Source: Branchiostoma floridae (taxonomy: Eukaryota; Chordata; Leptocardii; Amphioxiformes; Branchiostomatidae). From it: a DNA stretch of 64,000 nucleotides. The translations under genes and the position numbers were made by a program. Below, piece after piece: positions 12,501 to 23,010 of the stretch. How positions within the stretch are numbered: the stretch's first letter is position 1; each line of letters starts with the position of its first letter. The notes below the pieces were generated by a model. The model searched no databases, was not told where the DNA came from, and saw only the letters and a list, made by a program, of their open reading frames with translations. The stretch spans positions 17,339,959 to 17,403,958 of the forward strand of contig NC_049987.1 of the NCBI RefSeq assembly GCF_000003815.2, given 5' to 3'.

Positions 12501-15500
12501 ATACAGAAAAGTTCATCATCCGCTATGGAACTCATTTCATCAAGTCGGCAAAGTTCGGCGGGTCCTTCAGGCTGTTTAAGACTCAAGAAGCCTCCAAGAG
12601 TGAAAGTATGGAGGATTTCTCCGTCCAGGCCCAGGCTTCTTATAATTCTCTTTTTTTCAACGCCGCTGCTCACGCTGGAATGGCATCGTCCAGTGGATCC
12701 TCGTATGAAAAACAATCATTCTACTTTTGTGATGGTGGGGATAAGGTAATATGATGTAATACAATGTAATATCTTAATAGCACACTACATATTGTCTGTG
12801 TTTTCTGTCACAGCCAGTGAAAGATCTCTTCGGTGAGCTAAATTGGTTCGAAATGAGTTTTTACTGTCACTTTTATTGTTATGCAAAATTATGGGAATTT
12901 TTTGCCTTTTCTTTAATATAGTAACACTTGATGTCCTAATAAATAATACTTAGACTGGACATAATGTCTTCCTCTAAGTTACAGCAAACAGTTATGTAAT
13001 TTTTCGATTGTTTTTCAATTACCTGTTGTACGAAAAACTAACCATGTTCCTTACAATTCTTGACCAGAGTAACAAACGTTCCATGAAGCAAAATCGGTGT
13101 AAATCTTATTAGCCTCGTGAAAAATGAATCTCTTGTGAAAATTAAACAATCAAACGTCTGTAATCTTACAGGCAATCTTCCAAGACTTCCAACACTCACG
13201 TGACAGTGGAAGGAGGCGACCAGGAAGTTGCATCCATCGTAGCTGACTTCTACTCCACTGGCTTCAAAGACACCTTCACCGAGTGGCTGAAGTCCATCCC
13301 TACATACCCCAAACCCATCGAGATGTTCATGGGCACCATGTCGGAGCTGCTGGACATGAACTACAAACTTCTGTTCCCTTTCGACATCAGTAATGCTGCA
13401 GACGGCTGTTTCAGTGAAAAGTAAGCTTTATCACGCATTATTCCAATTTGACCAGTAAATGAACATCTTAAAATATGTGCTAAGGCATTAAGTCTCTTTC
13501 ATAAACAAAGATAAAAGTTGTTATCTTTGTATTGTAAATCCTAACATCTTTTATGTGACTTTGGGCTAATGACACAGGATGTAGGGCAGTGGATTGTAGG
13601 GGCTTAGAAATAAGAATTTGGCAATAGAATCTTTTAAGTATGTAAGGTTCTTACAAGAATTGAGTTTTATGTATTAACTTCCATATTCTGTAAACAAATC
13701 CACAGCCTGAAGACCGAAGACATCACAGGAAGAAAGTACTATGAGGTGAAAAAGCTGGTGAATGACAGCAAAGGAGTGATGGAACCTGTAACTGAGAAAC
13801 GGTAACTCTGACATTTGTAGAAGATGATTAATCATAAAGCTAGTTGACATGCACTGTAATTTGAAGATTTATCTTGAATTGGGAACAATATAAAAAGGAT
13901 AATAGTTTATTTTTTTAAAAGGTCTAATTTTGGTGTGTGGTATAGATTATGTTTGCGTTTAATTGATTTTGATTGCCATGAATATACCAAGTCAGCAAAT
14001 ATCTTAGTGATTTCTTACCCTTTCCAAGTTATCCAAGGCTCAAGTCAAGTATTGATCCTACATTTTGCACAGATATTGTGACTTCACGTCAGTGGACAAG
14101 TTTCAAGAAGGACTGGACAAGAAACGGCTCGCACTGGAAAGGGCAATCGTTATGTACATGGAAGAGGTATGGTGCATACACTTTTGTTCAATGTTCCATC
14201 TCTGGTTAGAATGTATTCATGATGAGATACCCATCACCAATGTCTGGAGAATAACTAGTACTACTGTGTTTAATGATGTTGAGAACTACAAGCAGAAACG
14301 AAAGAGTTGGCATCTAATTTGTAGACGATAAAATTAGTTACTGTTATCCGTAGGTAAATGTGACACTGTTGTCTGTTTTACAAGAACCAACCATGTTATC
14401 CGTGTCTTTCTTTTAAGACATATAGTTTACATCGATGTAGGTTAGACATCCAGGTAATACGATACACCAGAAAATAGTTACTCAAGCAACTGGATATGGT
14501 TTTGAAACGGTCAGAAGTTTCGGAAAGAATCCACTTTCCTTCGTCAGTGACACTGACACCTGACACTGACAGTTTCTTTCCAAAACGTCTGACCGTTTCA
14601 AAACCATATCCAGTTGCTTGAGTAACTATTTTTGGTGTATCATATAGTCTACAATTTGGCACAAAGCTGACACAACATAATGGTGCAACATACTATCCAT
14701 TATAATCCAAATTCTGAGGGCTGTTAAACAAATGAATTGTCCGACCCACCTCAAGTCAATGTAGGAGAAAGCTGAAAGGCGACACGCACTTTGCACTTAT
14801 GATTATATAGGGGATGTATGCATGTATGAATAATTTGTTTTTGTTATTGTAAAAAATATTTTAACAGCGGCTAGGATTAAGCAAAATTTGACATTGTCAC
14901 ACTGCATGAAAACCATAATTTCCTGGTTTTTAAGGGACTTACACACCTGTGAAATGTTCTGTGTCCTGGTTGTGTACATGACTTTCCTGGATCGGCGTGT
15001 AATGTCCTTGTTTTTTTTACATACTCTTGCTTGTACAGGAATTTCTAGGACCCTTACACCAGACGTGGAACAGTCATCAGGCCCTAAATATAAGTTGCAT
15101 TGTAGGATTTTGCTGACTGATATCCAATTGACTCAGAGAAACGAAACTTGAAACACCTACCAACTTGCCAAGTTGCGTTCCTTATAATCATATGGGAAAT
15201 TAGTGTATGAAAACGTCCCAGGAACTTACTGCGAATTCAGAACTTTGATGACTGATCCGGTCTTTTTTCCACAGGGACCAGTGCCCACCACGGATTTCCG
15301 TCTGTCGGGGGGCAAACCTGGATGTACGACTGAAGAGTTGAGCGTGAAGGGGGGTAATTCTGGAACTACCTACCCGACATGGATGGAACTCATCAATGGT
15401 GACACTTATAAGGTAGGAGGTACAAGGGATAAAGCACCGAGTGAGTGAAGCGTAGTGGTCTATCATTCCTACAAGTGTTGAATTGTTTGCCACTTATTTG

Positions 15501-18500
15501 TTTTATTTACTGATGGCATGATAGTTGTATAACCAATAGAAATGGAGGCTTGCGAAAAGTCCACATAGCTTGGTGTGATTGTTCTCAACAAATACACCTG
15601 TTGTGGTTCCAAACATGTTATTTGTACAGGTTACATAAAGCCATTCATATTAATTTCATAACTTTGCTGTTTTAATTGCAGATCATCTTTGATCTTCCTG
15701 AAAACATCAACTACGATATTACGAAGAACAAAGAGGCCTTCCTGGTCTTTGCAAGGGGAAGGTAAGAACCTAAAAATAATTCCTTACAGATCTCCTCAGC
15801 AATGTACATACTATTAGTTAACATATCTGATACCTTTGTAGCGAATTGCTAAACTATTTGAATTTCAAATAGTTATCGGTGCAACAAACCACAAAAGTGA
15901 ATATTTTTTCAACAGATGGAATTGTCACACTTTCGGAGCACCAATGCACATGTACAACAGCCGTAACAATGGAGGGAGTGGCGATACCAACAACAGGAAG
16001 GTAAGGCCATCATCGGTTTTAATCATATGATGTGCAGTACAGCTAGACAACGTGTTCATCATCACACGTTTTAGCATTTAAAGAGAGCTGGCCACGGTAA
16101 CTTGTACTATAAGTCGCGTGACCAGTGGCAGTAACATGTTGTTTTGCTCTATGTGACCCCAATTGAACAAGTCATGACCTATTTTATGGACCATGAGTGT
16201 GAATGTTAAGGCTATACTGGATGTTTTGTGACTATCAAACCCACGTGTAGTACGACAATGTCTTGTATAATTTTGACTCTGAGGTACGTAATGCTCTATT
16301 TGGACTTATTTACAATGATGGAGGGTGTAACGTTACATGGGCAGAACATGTGTCTAACAAAGTTATATTTACAACCACAGGTCTCCTGCTTTGGTTTTGT
16401 GATGACATACAATGAAGCAACCGGAACGTTCGATGTCACACCTCAAGACCAAGAAGCATCCAAGCAGGTACTTCGCTAATTTCAATTTTAAATTTCACCA
16501 ATGTCATTCGTGTACTTTTTATACGTAGTGTATCTTAAGCTTGTGATAATGGATACTGTAAGCACACTGTCAGATGAACTATAATTTCCAAAAGAAAAAT
16601 GTACAGCAAAAGCCTTTGTCAAAAATTATCAATGTAGTAATGCTTCTGCGACGCCATGTAATGCTAACACGTGATTCGATGAGCAGTGGATTATAAGTTG
16701 CAGAAGCTTTCTGGTTTGCTCCCCGTCTCTGTTTAAGAATGACCCACATGTACAAAAAATGGCTTCTTTTGCTGTTACAAAAATGTTAGATAAAAGTTTC
16801 CATAAACTTTCTTCCATGAAATTTCTTTTTGCCCTTTTCTTGGCAAAGACTGGAGCTGGACAGTCAAAACTTTGAGTTGCCAGTTGAGGGCCAGTTTTCT
16901 TTATAACAATTTCTTCTTAAGACAGATGAACATTCAAGCTAGCAATGTTTACTGTACCGCAACATTCTTATTGTCTACACGTGTACTACACAAAGTTTTG
17001 GGTAGGTGAAATCAAATGATTTGCGAAAATTTGATTGTGCCGCCCTTGTTTTTACAGGTTTTGGGAGACTTACCACGCAACTACGCAAACTGGAATGTTG
17101 CCAGAGCTGAGTATGTCAGCCCGTTAGAGCACTCTCAAGCCAAAGGGTAAGTTCAATAGCCTGGAATTTATCCTATTGTAACCCAGGCTCGCTCCTTCGA
17201 TCACTTCTCACACTGCATAAACAGCAAGCGTGGCAATACCAAATGTTGTTAGGCGTTGAATGTTATTGTTCAGGCAATTCTTTTCCTCTTGCCAATTGCA
17301 AAGAAAGAAAGATACAGGAGGGAATACTTAGTACATGACGTAGGTATTTGTCAGTCTCGCGACACTACGATAGTGCAAACAATGTACGTATTCTTTGCTT
17401 TTACTCTTTGTACGTCTCAGTTCTGATGTGAGTCTGTCTTTCTTCCCGTATTTCGGAACACTGAAATAATCAAGACATTGTTGATGGTTCATTCATGTGT
17501 TTCCCTGACATTTTTTTCGCTGTTGTTTCTACCAGCCGTTCTTTAGCCAGTATACTCGAGGCGCCCTGCACAGTAAAGTGGTCCAACTCTTACCAAATCA
17601 AGCCCGCGGAGGAGGGAGGACGGTGTCTGTACTTCGTTGCGGCGTCTTCAGGCGACATTTTTGTGGTGTTCTCCGCCATTCCGAGGGACAAGACCACCTG
17701 GTACCATCTCCAGATCAGTTATCAGGGTATTGCGCTCTACAAGGTAACGCCATTATTTTCTAAAAGGGTTTCAAGCACCAACTGTTACAATACAGTCAGG
17801 TCAAATAGTTCTATCGCGTTTGGAATAATATTATTATCCCCATGAAAAATGGATATATAGTTTTGGGTTTGTTTGTGTGTGTGTTTGTTTTTCCGTAATT
17901 TTATACTCAGAATAACTCAAGAACCACTTGGTGGATTACGATGATATTTAGTATCCGGGTAGGTGTTGGGAAGAGACAATGGAAAGGTCAATGACGATTT
18001 TTGGGCCCCCTAGTTTGTGACCTAGGTACTCTAGCATAACTTTCGTGTTTAGTATCTTTTTGCCTGAATATGCTATGGCCTTGTTGTTACAGGAGTCAGA
18101 CTGTGTTTTCGAAATCGTCTTGATGTCATTGACACTCATCATCCATATTTCACCAACCTTTGTAACACGTCGAAATTTAACATCTTGTTCAATGTGCCAT
18201 TCCCAGGGAATGAAGCTGGTGAAATACGAGGGAGCGAAGAGTGCCCGAAGTCTCGGTGACTCAAAACTGTTCCAGCCGTACTTCATTTGCCTGGAGGAAG
18301 ACAAGGAAAACCAGCGAACCTACATCAAGTATGGCATCGGCTCTGACACTTCCGTAAGTGATATGTTTAGACTGTCTTATAGATATAACGTTACATGTTA
18401 TAATATGCCGATTTTATTGTAGTACTGGTGTACCGAGTTCATACTGTTTATGAATACATACAGGTTACAATGTTTCTCTTAACATTTTCTACCAACAGGA

Positions 18501-19548
18501 GAAAGGGCTGGTCTACATGGTCTACAATGATCATAGTCCACCATTGGGTATTCGTTTCTACTCCTTTGGGAGCGGAGAAAAGGACGTAGAGATCATGGAC
18601 GCCCGAATCATCGAGGGAGGCGCACAGGGAGAAATGGAATGTACGGGAGGAACAGTCCTAAAGGATGGGAAGTGTGTGGAAGACTGTCACCCAGAATGTG
18701 ATGGTGAGCTTTTCCTGGAGTTTTGTGTATTCATGGCGTTTGAATATTCAAAATATCCTTGCTTTGTGGACAGTGAGAAGTGGTTACTACATCCTTTACG
18801 TATCAGGCAAAAACTGTGGCGTACCGAGCTGCCAAACATGCTTGCTTCTCACTGCGTCGTTCGTCAGCCGTCACAAGCCAATCACGTTGCCGCGAACATC
18901 CAAAAGGCAACGTGATTGGCTCCTCCCTTTCCCTCGAACAACAGAAGGGAGTATCTGATTGGAAGGGTATCTGATTGGCTCACTAGCCCTAACGTCAGTA
19001 CGCCAGGCCAGGGCCGTTGCTTGATAATACATGCATGCAATCGGCCGACCTGGGGTGAAGATGAGCTTGATACATGGGCATTTTTTTTCAAAGATATTTT
19101 TTTACTATTACAGGATGTATCCCCATGTCCCCTGGATCGAAGCTGGACACGGAATGCCGCAGCTGTAAGCACTTTTCTTTGGACAAGGGCGGTGGAGTTG
19201 TCCAGTGCGTCGCAGAATGCCCAAACGGTACCGAAGCAGCTGAAGATGGCGTGAGATGCGAATGCAAGGACTTTGTCTTCCTCAACGAGGACGGAAGTTC
19301 CCGATGCGTCTCGGCATGCGGAAAGGGGTTCATAGTGGGCCCCGATGGCAGGACTTGCGTTGGTAAGTTCGCCTTCTGCCCTTGATAAGTCAAGTCCTCT
19401 TCCAAAGAGGAGTAGTCACTATATTCGCCCATTAGTTGACAAAAGCCGGTTGCATATACATATTTACTAAATACTTGAAAGAGACTATTTTTACACAACA
19501 GTTGCTTTTTTTTCACCGGACATTCTCTTAGGCTGGGCAACTATTTAA

Positions 19549-19601
<53 letters not shown>

Positions 19602-21606
19602 TATATGTATATATACATATTACACTCCTTTACATTTGGGGCCGTCTAATCATCGCAAAGAATCACTGTATATATGCAAATTATTTGACCGCATCTGTAC
19701 AGTAAGCAGTGGTAAAATGTGAACCAATCAGAATTGTCCTGAGGCAGATGACAGTCAACGAAACGTCCGTGGAAATAAAGAAATGGTTCTGCAATTAGTA
19801 TCATTATTCAATGACGTACCAACCTGATAAAACTGTTCACAGATATTTACTAAATATCTGTATTTTTCTTAAACAGCGGCTAGTAAGTGGAGAAGTGACT
19901 GGAAGTGTGGAAGGAACAATCCAGCCCCAGGAGCGAACCCTGGGCAGTGTAACCCTAAGTCAACTACACCCTGTTGTTCGAATCAACAGAGCGGGTGGTG
20001 CGGGGGCTCGAAAGATCACTGCGAATGCAATAAATGTTGGGACTTTCGCAAAGGTATGACATAATTTTCGCGTCAAAAGTTCGTCTTATAAACACACCCA
20101 TGATTATACACTTTATCGCCATGTTAGTGTTTAGTGTCATTTTTAGCAAAGAAATGTGAAACTGGACCAGCAAGATGCTTTTGTCACTTGTTTTACCGAG
20201 CATCGTTTATCATATTAAACAGTTCTCAATATTTGGACGATGTTTACGGATACCCAAACATGATTATGTAGCGTACATGTAAATGCGTCTACAGAATCGT
20301 AAGAAGAGTATGGCATATTGCGTATTCGATGACTTTCCACCGTATCATGCCCTTTTACTAAACTGCTCTCTTTGTATGGTATTAGAATTAAACACGGCGG
20401 TAAGTTACTCGGGTATTCTTTCCCGTTGCTAGTCAGACACGTTACACGTCCTGAACCAACTGAATATTGATGGACAATAAGATGTTAGAAAATTGATATA
20501 TTTTGGGCCACTAAAGAAACTGAGATAAAAAGTTGCCTTCAGAAATAACGTTGTCCAACTTGAGCACATATGACCCTAATGATGGTCATCTCTCCTTTGA
20601 CAGGGGTCAATATCGCGGTGTTGAGGCCAGCTTTCCAAAGCACTGGTGGGCAAGTTTCTGCCAGTCGTGGCGTAGATGGCGACACCAACAGCATCTATAG
20701 CGGTGCTTCCTGCACCCACACTCATGAAGAAGACAACCCCACTTGGTGGGTTGATCTTGGTGAAACGTTCAAGATTAAAAGGTACGTGCACGGTACATAC
20801 AGCAGTAGGTTAGAGATATTCTAATTTGACGGGTCATGAGTCAGGTCCTGTCCGGAGGTTCAGATCTAGGGCCAGGTTCTGGTCTGAACCTGGACCTGAT
20901 TGTGAGTGAAAACTTGCGTCTCTAACTTCGGATGTTAGAGGCCGCGATAAATACATGCCGTTGTCTTTTACATAGGTCTATGGGACATGATCGGTTCTGG
21001 CATCCTCTTTTATAACTGAACATGTTACGTAATATTAGCAAAACACCACGGACAAGATCAGAATAATGTTAGGTTAAAAATGTATGTTTTAAAACTGTTA
21101 CAGGTGTTACAACTGTTACAACTTCTTTGTCAAATAATTTTTGATAACCTGCATTGGAACATTAATAAGTACACTACAATGTAAAAGAATATGATTCTTA
21201 TATGACATAAGTAATTTATTAATTGTTCACATTGGTCCTTCACAAATCATACTCTTTTTGTGGATAAGCTTATTTATCTATATTTTTTAATACATTTTGA
21301 TGAAGATTCGACTTTTAGATTTTAAAATTCTTCATCAAAACTTGCGTTACATTTTTTTCGTCTTCAATATCTACAGTATCACCATCTACAACCGCATGGA
21401 CTGCTGTGGATTTCGACTCAGCCCCTTCAACATCCACATCGGGCATTCCCCCAAGGTCGCCGACAACCCCAAGTGTGGTGGGGATCATCGCGCGACTGAG
21501 CAACCAACTACCGTCTCATGTCCGGGAATGCGGGGACGCTACGTGGGCATCCGTCTTCCCGGACCCAACCGTATACTGACCCTGTGTGAAGTCCAAGTAT
21601 TTGCAG
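6510..21606 (+). CDS. MACPF / FAMeT / Cys-rich / fucolectin multidomain protein (26 exons)
   Basis: A roughly 1,243-residue protein can be followed through 26 exons with matching phases: 6510-6639, 7301-7417, 8111-8284, 8445-8515, 8891-8988, 9474-9624, 9957-10069, 10862-11009, 11475-11557, 12257-12363, 12507-12745, 13185-13420, 13706-13801, 14073-14166, 15275-15412, 15682-15761, 15916-16000, 16381-16467, 17058-17146, 17536-17743, 18207-18353, 18499-18703, 19114-19362, 19877-20053, 20604-20781, 21377-21606. The N-terminus is a basic start plus a hydrophobic run (residues 7-24), so a signal peptide or type II anchor, then a KR site near 41 and an acidic Asp/Glu/Gly linker near 145-164. MACPF spans about 200-620, FAMeT 780-945, Cys-rich parts 950-1107 and the FTP lectin 1108-1243. 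MACPF proteins oligomerise into membrane pores, and FTP domains bind fucose, so a secreted innate-immune effector is plausible (inference). The start ATG follows an acceptor. The 3' end is uncertain, because the last exon ends at a donor-like GT with no confirmed next exon. Confidence 0.85.
7015..7179. mobile_element. MITE with TA target duplication
   Basis: Inverted ends 'GCCTGGGTACCATC' and 'GATGGTACCCAGGC', with TA at both flanks (7013-7014 and 7180-7181). It is 165 bp long and lies in intron 1 of the MACPF gene. The TA duplication suggests a Tc1/mariner-type mobilising transposase. Confidence 0.75.
7497..7744. mobile_element. MITE of the 'CCAATCACG' family, copy 1
   Basis: Ends 'ATGCCAGGCC' and 'GGCCTGGCAT' are inverted repeats. 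The interior has 'agccaatcgcgttgcc' and 'gacgtgattggttgg' in opposite orientation. Related copies lie at 18780-19055 and 22405-22600. Located in intron 2 of the MACPF gene. Confidence 0.6.
10370..10590 (+). mobile_element. LINE 3' UTR and (AATCA)n tail
   Basis: The sequence ends in 'gccgaataaatcaaatcaaatcaatcaatc', the microsatellite-like 3' tail of CR1/L2-like elements, preceded by a 'ggtagccctggctgtatg' segment. No coding sequence remains. It lies in intron 7 of the MACPF gene, which explains much of that intron's length. Confidence 0.5.
11871..12153. mobile_element. Long-inverted-repeat MITE, copy 1
   Basis: Left arm 'GCAATTACTCAAGCAACTGG' pairs with right arm 'gttgcttgagtaattgc', and the pairing continues inward through 'ggtcagacgtta' against 'taacgtctgacc'. 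The same family is at 14461-14641. Located in intron 9 of the MACPF gene. Confidence 0.7.
14461..14641. mobile_element. Long-inverted-repeat MITE, copy 2
   Basis: Near-perfect palindrome. The left arm starts 'GATACACCAGAAAATAGTTA' and runs through 'tactcaagcaactggatatg'; the right arm is its reverse complement ending 'ggtgtatc'. The arms are about 75 bp with a short centre containing 'cagtgacactgac'. Located in intron 14 of the MACPF gene. A fragment of the family ('ccgtctgaccgttacc') is also at 21680-21705. Confidence 0.75.
15275..17146 (+). other. Unrecognised module between MACPF and FAMeT
   Basis: Five exons (15275-15412, 15682-15761, 15916-16000, 16381-16467, 17058-17146) encode about residues 620-778. 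The sequence alternates hydrophobic and polar residues like a beta sandwich, contains a 'NGDTYK' then 'FDLPENINYD' stretch and three Cys, and matches no family I can name. It lies where other MACPF proteins carry a C-terminal membrane-recognition domain, so a ligand-binding role is possible but unproven. Confidence 0.5.
17536..18703 (+). other. FAMeT-like (Methyltransf_FA) module
   Basis: Exons 17536-17743, 18207-18353 and most of 18499-18703 encode about residues 780-945. The pattern is that of the small beta module first named in crustacean farnesoic acid O-methyltransferase: a 'CLYFVAAS' strand, an 'IFVVFSA' strand, 'TTWYHLQISYQG', then 'TYIKYGIGS' and 'GIRFYSFGS'. Despite its name the module is widespread in secreted animal proteins, has no shown catalytic site, and probably binds a ligand. 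The last exon continues into the Cys-rich part. Confidence 0.6.
17845..18060 (+). mobile_element. Fragment of the 1-kb repeat dimerised at 29746-31897
   Basis: Shares in order 'catgaaaaatgga', 'tatagttttggg', a GT-rich run, 'ataactcaagaacc', 'ggtggatta' and 'ttttgggccccctag' with the repeat units at 29746 and 30835. Located in intron 20 of the MACPF gene. Confidence 0.65.
18780..19055. mobile_element. MITE of the 'CCAATCACG' family, copy 2
   Basis: Contains 'caagccaatcacgttgcc' and its inverted partner 'ggcaacgtgattggct' around 18880-18920, then 'tacgccaggccagggccg', as in the copy at 7497-7744. Located in intron 22 of the MACPF gene. Confidence 0.6.
19114..20053 (+). other. Cys-rich segments: EGF/furin-like plus a TPCC domain
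   Basis: Exon 19114-19362 (about residues 966-1048) carries ten or more Cys in short spacing (C-x2-C, C-x3-C, C-x-C), like furin-type or EGF-like repeats. Exon 19877-20053 (about 1049-1107) encodes a single compact domain with W-R-S-D-W-K-C-G, a Gln-Cys-Asn-Pro stretch, TPCCS, GWCGG and H-C-E-C-N-K-C, ending in a DFR motif. One exon makes one domain with phase 1 at both ends, the classical arrangement for exon shuffling. I believe this domain recurs in amphioxus secreted proteins but cannot name it. Confidence 0.55.
19551..19598. repeat. (TA)n microsatellite
   Basis: About 24 uninterrupted TA units in intron 23 of the MACPF gene. A LINE-like 'gaggcagatgacagtcaacg' / 'gaaacgtc' segment follows at 19738-19765. 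Confidence 0.95.
20604..21606 (+). other. Fucolectin (FTP / F5-8C-like) lectin domain
   Basis: Two exons (20604-20781 and 21377-21606) encode about residues 1108-1243. They show the fucolectin order: an N-I-A start, A-F-Q-S-T, S-A-S-R-G-V-D-G-D, a TWWVDLG strand, DCCGFRL, a conserved Cys-Gly, GRYVGIRLPG and a final LTLCEVQVF. FTP domains bind terminal fucose in a Ca-dependent way in eel fucolectin and horseshoe-crab tachylectin-4 families. The basic residue and the adjacent Cys pair expected near the sugar site look present. Confidence 0.8.
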
Positions 21607-21818
21607 GTAGACATTCACTACATTCACTTGGTAAGAGTTTGTCCGAGTCACTGACGAGAGGTAGTGGATGCTACCTGAACCGTCTGACCGTTACCAAAAG
21701 CAGTTTCTTGAGTGATATGCTCTCCAAGCAGAGGTTCGGCTCAGGCTGTATGTATGTTATCTTTATTTATGTGTCTTCATTGAGCTTTCTATTTTGTACC
21801 ATTTGCTGCGAGACATAA
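21607..21818 (+). other. Possible read-through 3' tail of the MACPF gene
   Basis: If the donor at 21606/21607 is not used, the frame stays open to a TAA at 21816-21818. It would add about 70 residues ending in a hydrophobic stretch rich in Ile, Phe, Ser and Leu, then Cys-Cys. The segment overlaps a MITE fragment ('cgtctgaccgttacc'), so it may be chance. A normal further exon beyond is equally possible. Confidence 0.25.
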
Positions 21819-22221
21819 AAAAACGGTACAAAATAGAGAGCCCAAGAAAAACGGAAACAAAAACACACATCTAAAACAGCCGGGGCCAAACATTTGCAAA
21901 CTGGCAAATATCATTGCGCACGTGATGATGCATATCATCCAGAACATTTACTTGATGTGACCTCGCACAACAGTCATAGGAATGCCCCCTTCCCTTCAGT
22001 ACCCCCCCCCCCAAAAAAAAAAAGTCGGAGGGCGTCTTACGAAATTTAGTAATTGACCTCGGGGGGAAATACATTTCACAAACACTGTTGAGATCCCTGA
22101 ATCTCACAAATGCTGCTTCTCTTGATACTATCATCTTATTTTTTATGAATTATTAAATTTGGCAAAAGACATTGTCAACACAGAATTCATTTAAAGTTTT
22201 TTCTGTATGTCATACTAGAAT

Positions 22222-22332
22222 AAAGGCCACTGCGGAGGTAAGCCCGATCACGGATCTACACCTTGTTGTACCAGCGGCGGTTGGTGAGCAACACGGCGGG
22301 TCACTTCGTCTGCTAAAAGGACTACAGAAAGT
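22222..22332 (+). pseudogene. Decayed copy of the TPCC Cys-rich exon
   Basis: After an AG acceptor with matching phase 1, the frame reads a His-Cys-Gly-Gly start, then TPCCTSGGW, as in the functional exon at 19877-20053. It then hits a stop where the intact exon has the Cys codon. A shifted frame afterwards recovers a Gly-His, a Cys and the final D-Y-R-K-like end. It is a broken duplicate exon 0.6 kb past the lectin domain, so the gene or a neighbour once had a second Cys-rich domain. Confidence 0.65.
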
Positions 22333-22404
22333 CATAAATCATCGAATTTCTCTCATGAAATTGTCATCATTTATGTATATCAAGCAATAACCCTCGTGTA
22401 TCGT

Positions 22405-22600
22405 TCTGCACTCTGCCCCTGCACTGCATTTGTTAGCCATCAGCAAATCAGTTACCAACCAATCACGTCGCCGCTTACACTAAAGAAGTGTCGTGATTGG
22501 CTGATTTTTTCGAACCAACAGAAGGAAAGGTATCTGACTGGTCGCCAACATGCAGGACTAAGGTTATAGCTTGATATATAGAAACGATTGGCCTAACATA
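22405..22600. mobile_element. MITE of the 'CCAATCACG' family, copy 3
   Basis: Shares 'accaatcacgtcgccgc' with inverted 'gtcgtgattggctga', 'gaaccaacagaagg' and 'atctgactgg' with the copies at 18780 and 7497. Confidence 0.55.
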
Positions 22601-22802
22601 AGAGGATTTGAAAGTCATTAATGTTTTGTTTGTTTATAACTTTTTTTATCTTTTTTGTTGGTGTTGGTGTTGCTGCTACAGTTTCATGATTATCAGGGCC
22701 GATGATAACATCTGTTCGATTATTAGATTTTTTCTACATCTATGGTGATTTGATAGACTAGTGTTTGTAGTTTGTTATCTGTTTGTTTATGTGTTAAATA
22801 TA

Positions 22803-23008
22803 CAAGGGTCAGTCAGAAAGTAATGCCGTAAGTATTATGGCAGGTTCATTTTTAATGAAATGTGTTGTAATTTGAAACACATGTAAAGGAACATAATATC
22901 TCCTAGTTATTGAAACTGAAATTTATCAATCTGCTGTCCTGCTTTTTATGAGCGAATGAGTTGCTTTCAAGATGAATGAAGACGCCCTTACTTTCTGACT
23001 TACCTTCG
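22803..23008. mobile_element. Mariner-type MITE
   Basis: Inverted ends 'CAAGGGTCAGTCAGAAAGTA' and '...TACTTTCTGACTTACCTTCG' flanked by TA (22801-22802, 23009-23010). The 'aaggg..agtcagaaagtaat' terminus is typical of mariner elements. It is 206 bp long with no transposase. Confidence 0.75.
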
Positions 23009-23010
23009 TA

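Larger units (their letters stand above)
9474..14166 (+). other. MACPF (perforin/complement-like) domain exons
   Basis: Nine exons encode roughly residues 197-619. The hallmark YGTHFI is in exon 12507-12745 (about residues 403-408), followed by a Gly-Gly pair as in the family signature. Upstream, an early block with SYPMGMG and a G-C-F-G-T segment is followed by an IGVGFDGRGDY segment and SRRKTVVQRNC, then a VPDTMN motif. Exon 13706-14166 supplies the last helix and strand. In this family the domain refolds two helix bundles into membrane hairpins of an oligomeric ring. Whether the hairpin helices here are amphipathic enough to insert cannot be judged by eye. The acceptor at 13184/13185 is chosen because it preserves frame; the stronger-looking acceptor at 13171 does not. 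Confidence 0.85.
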
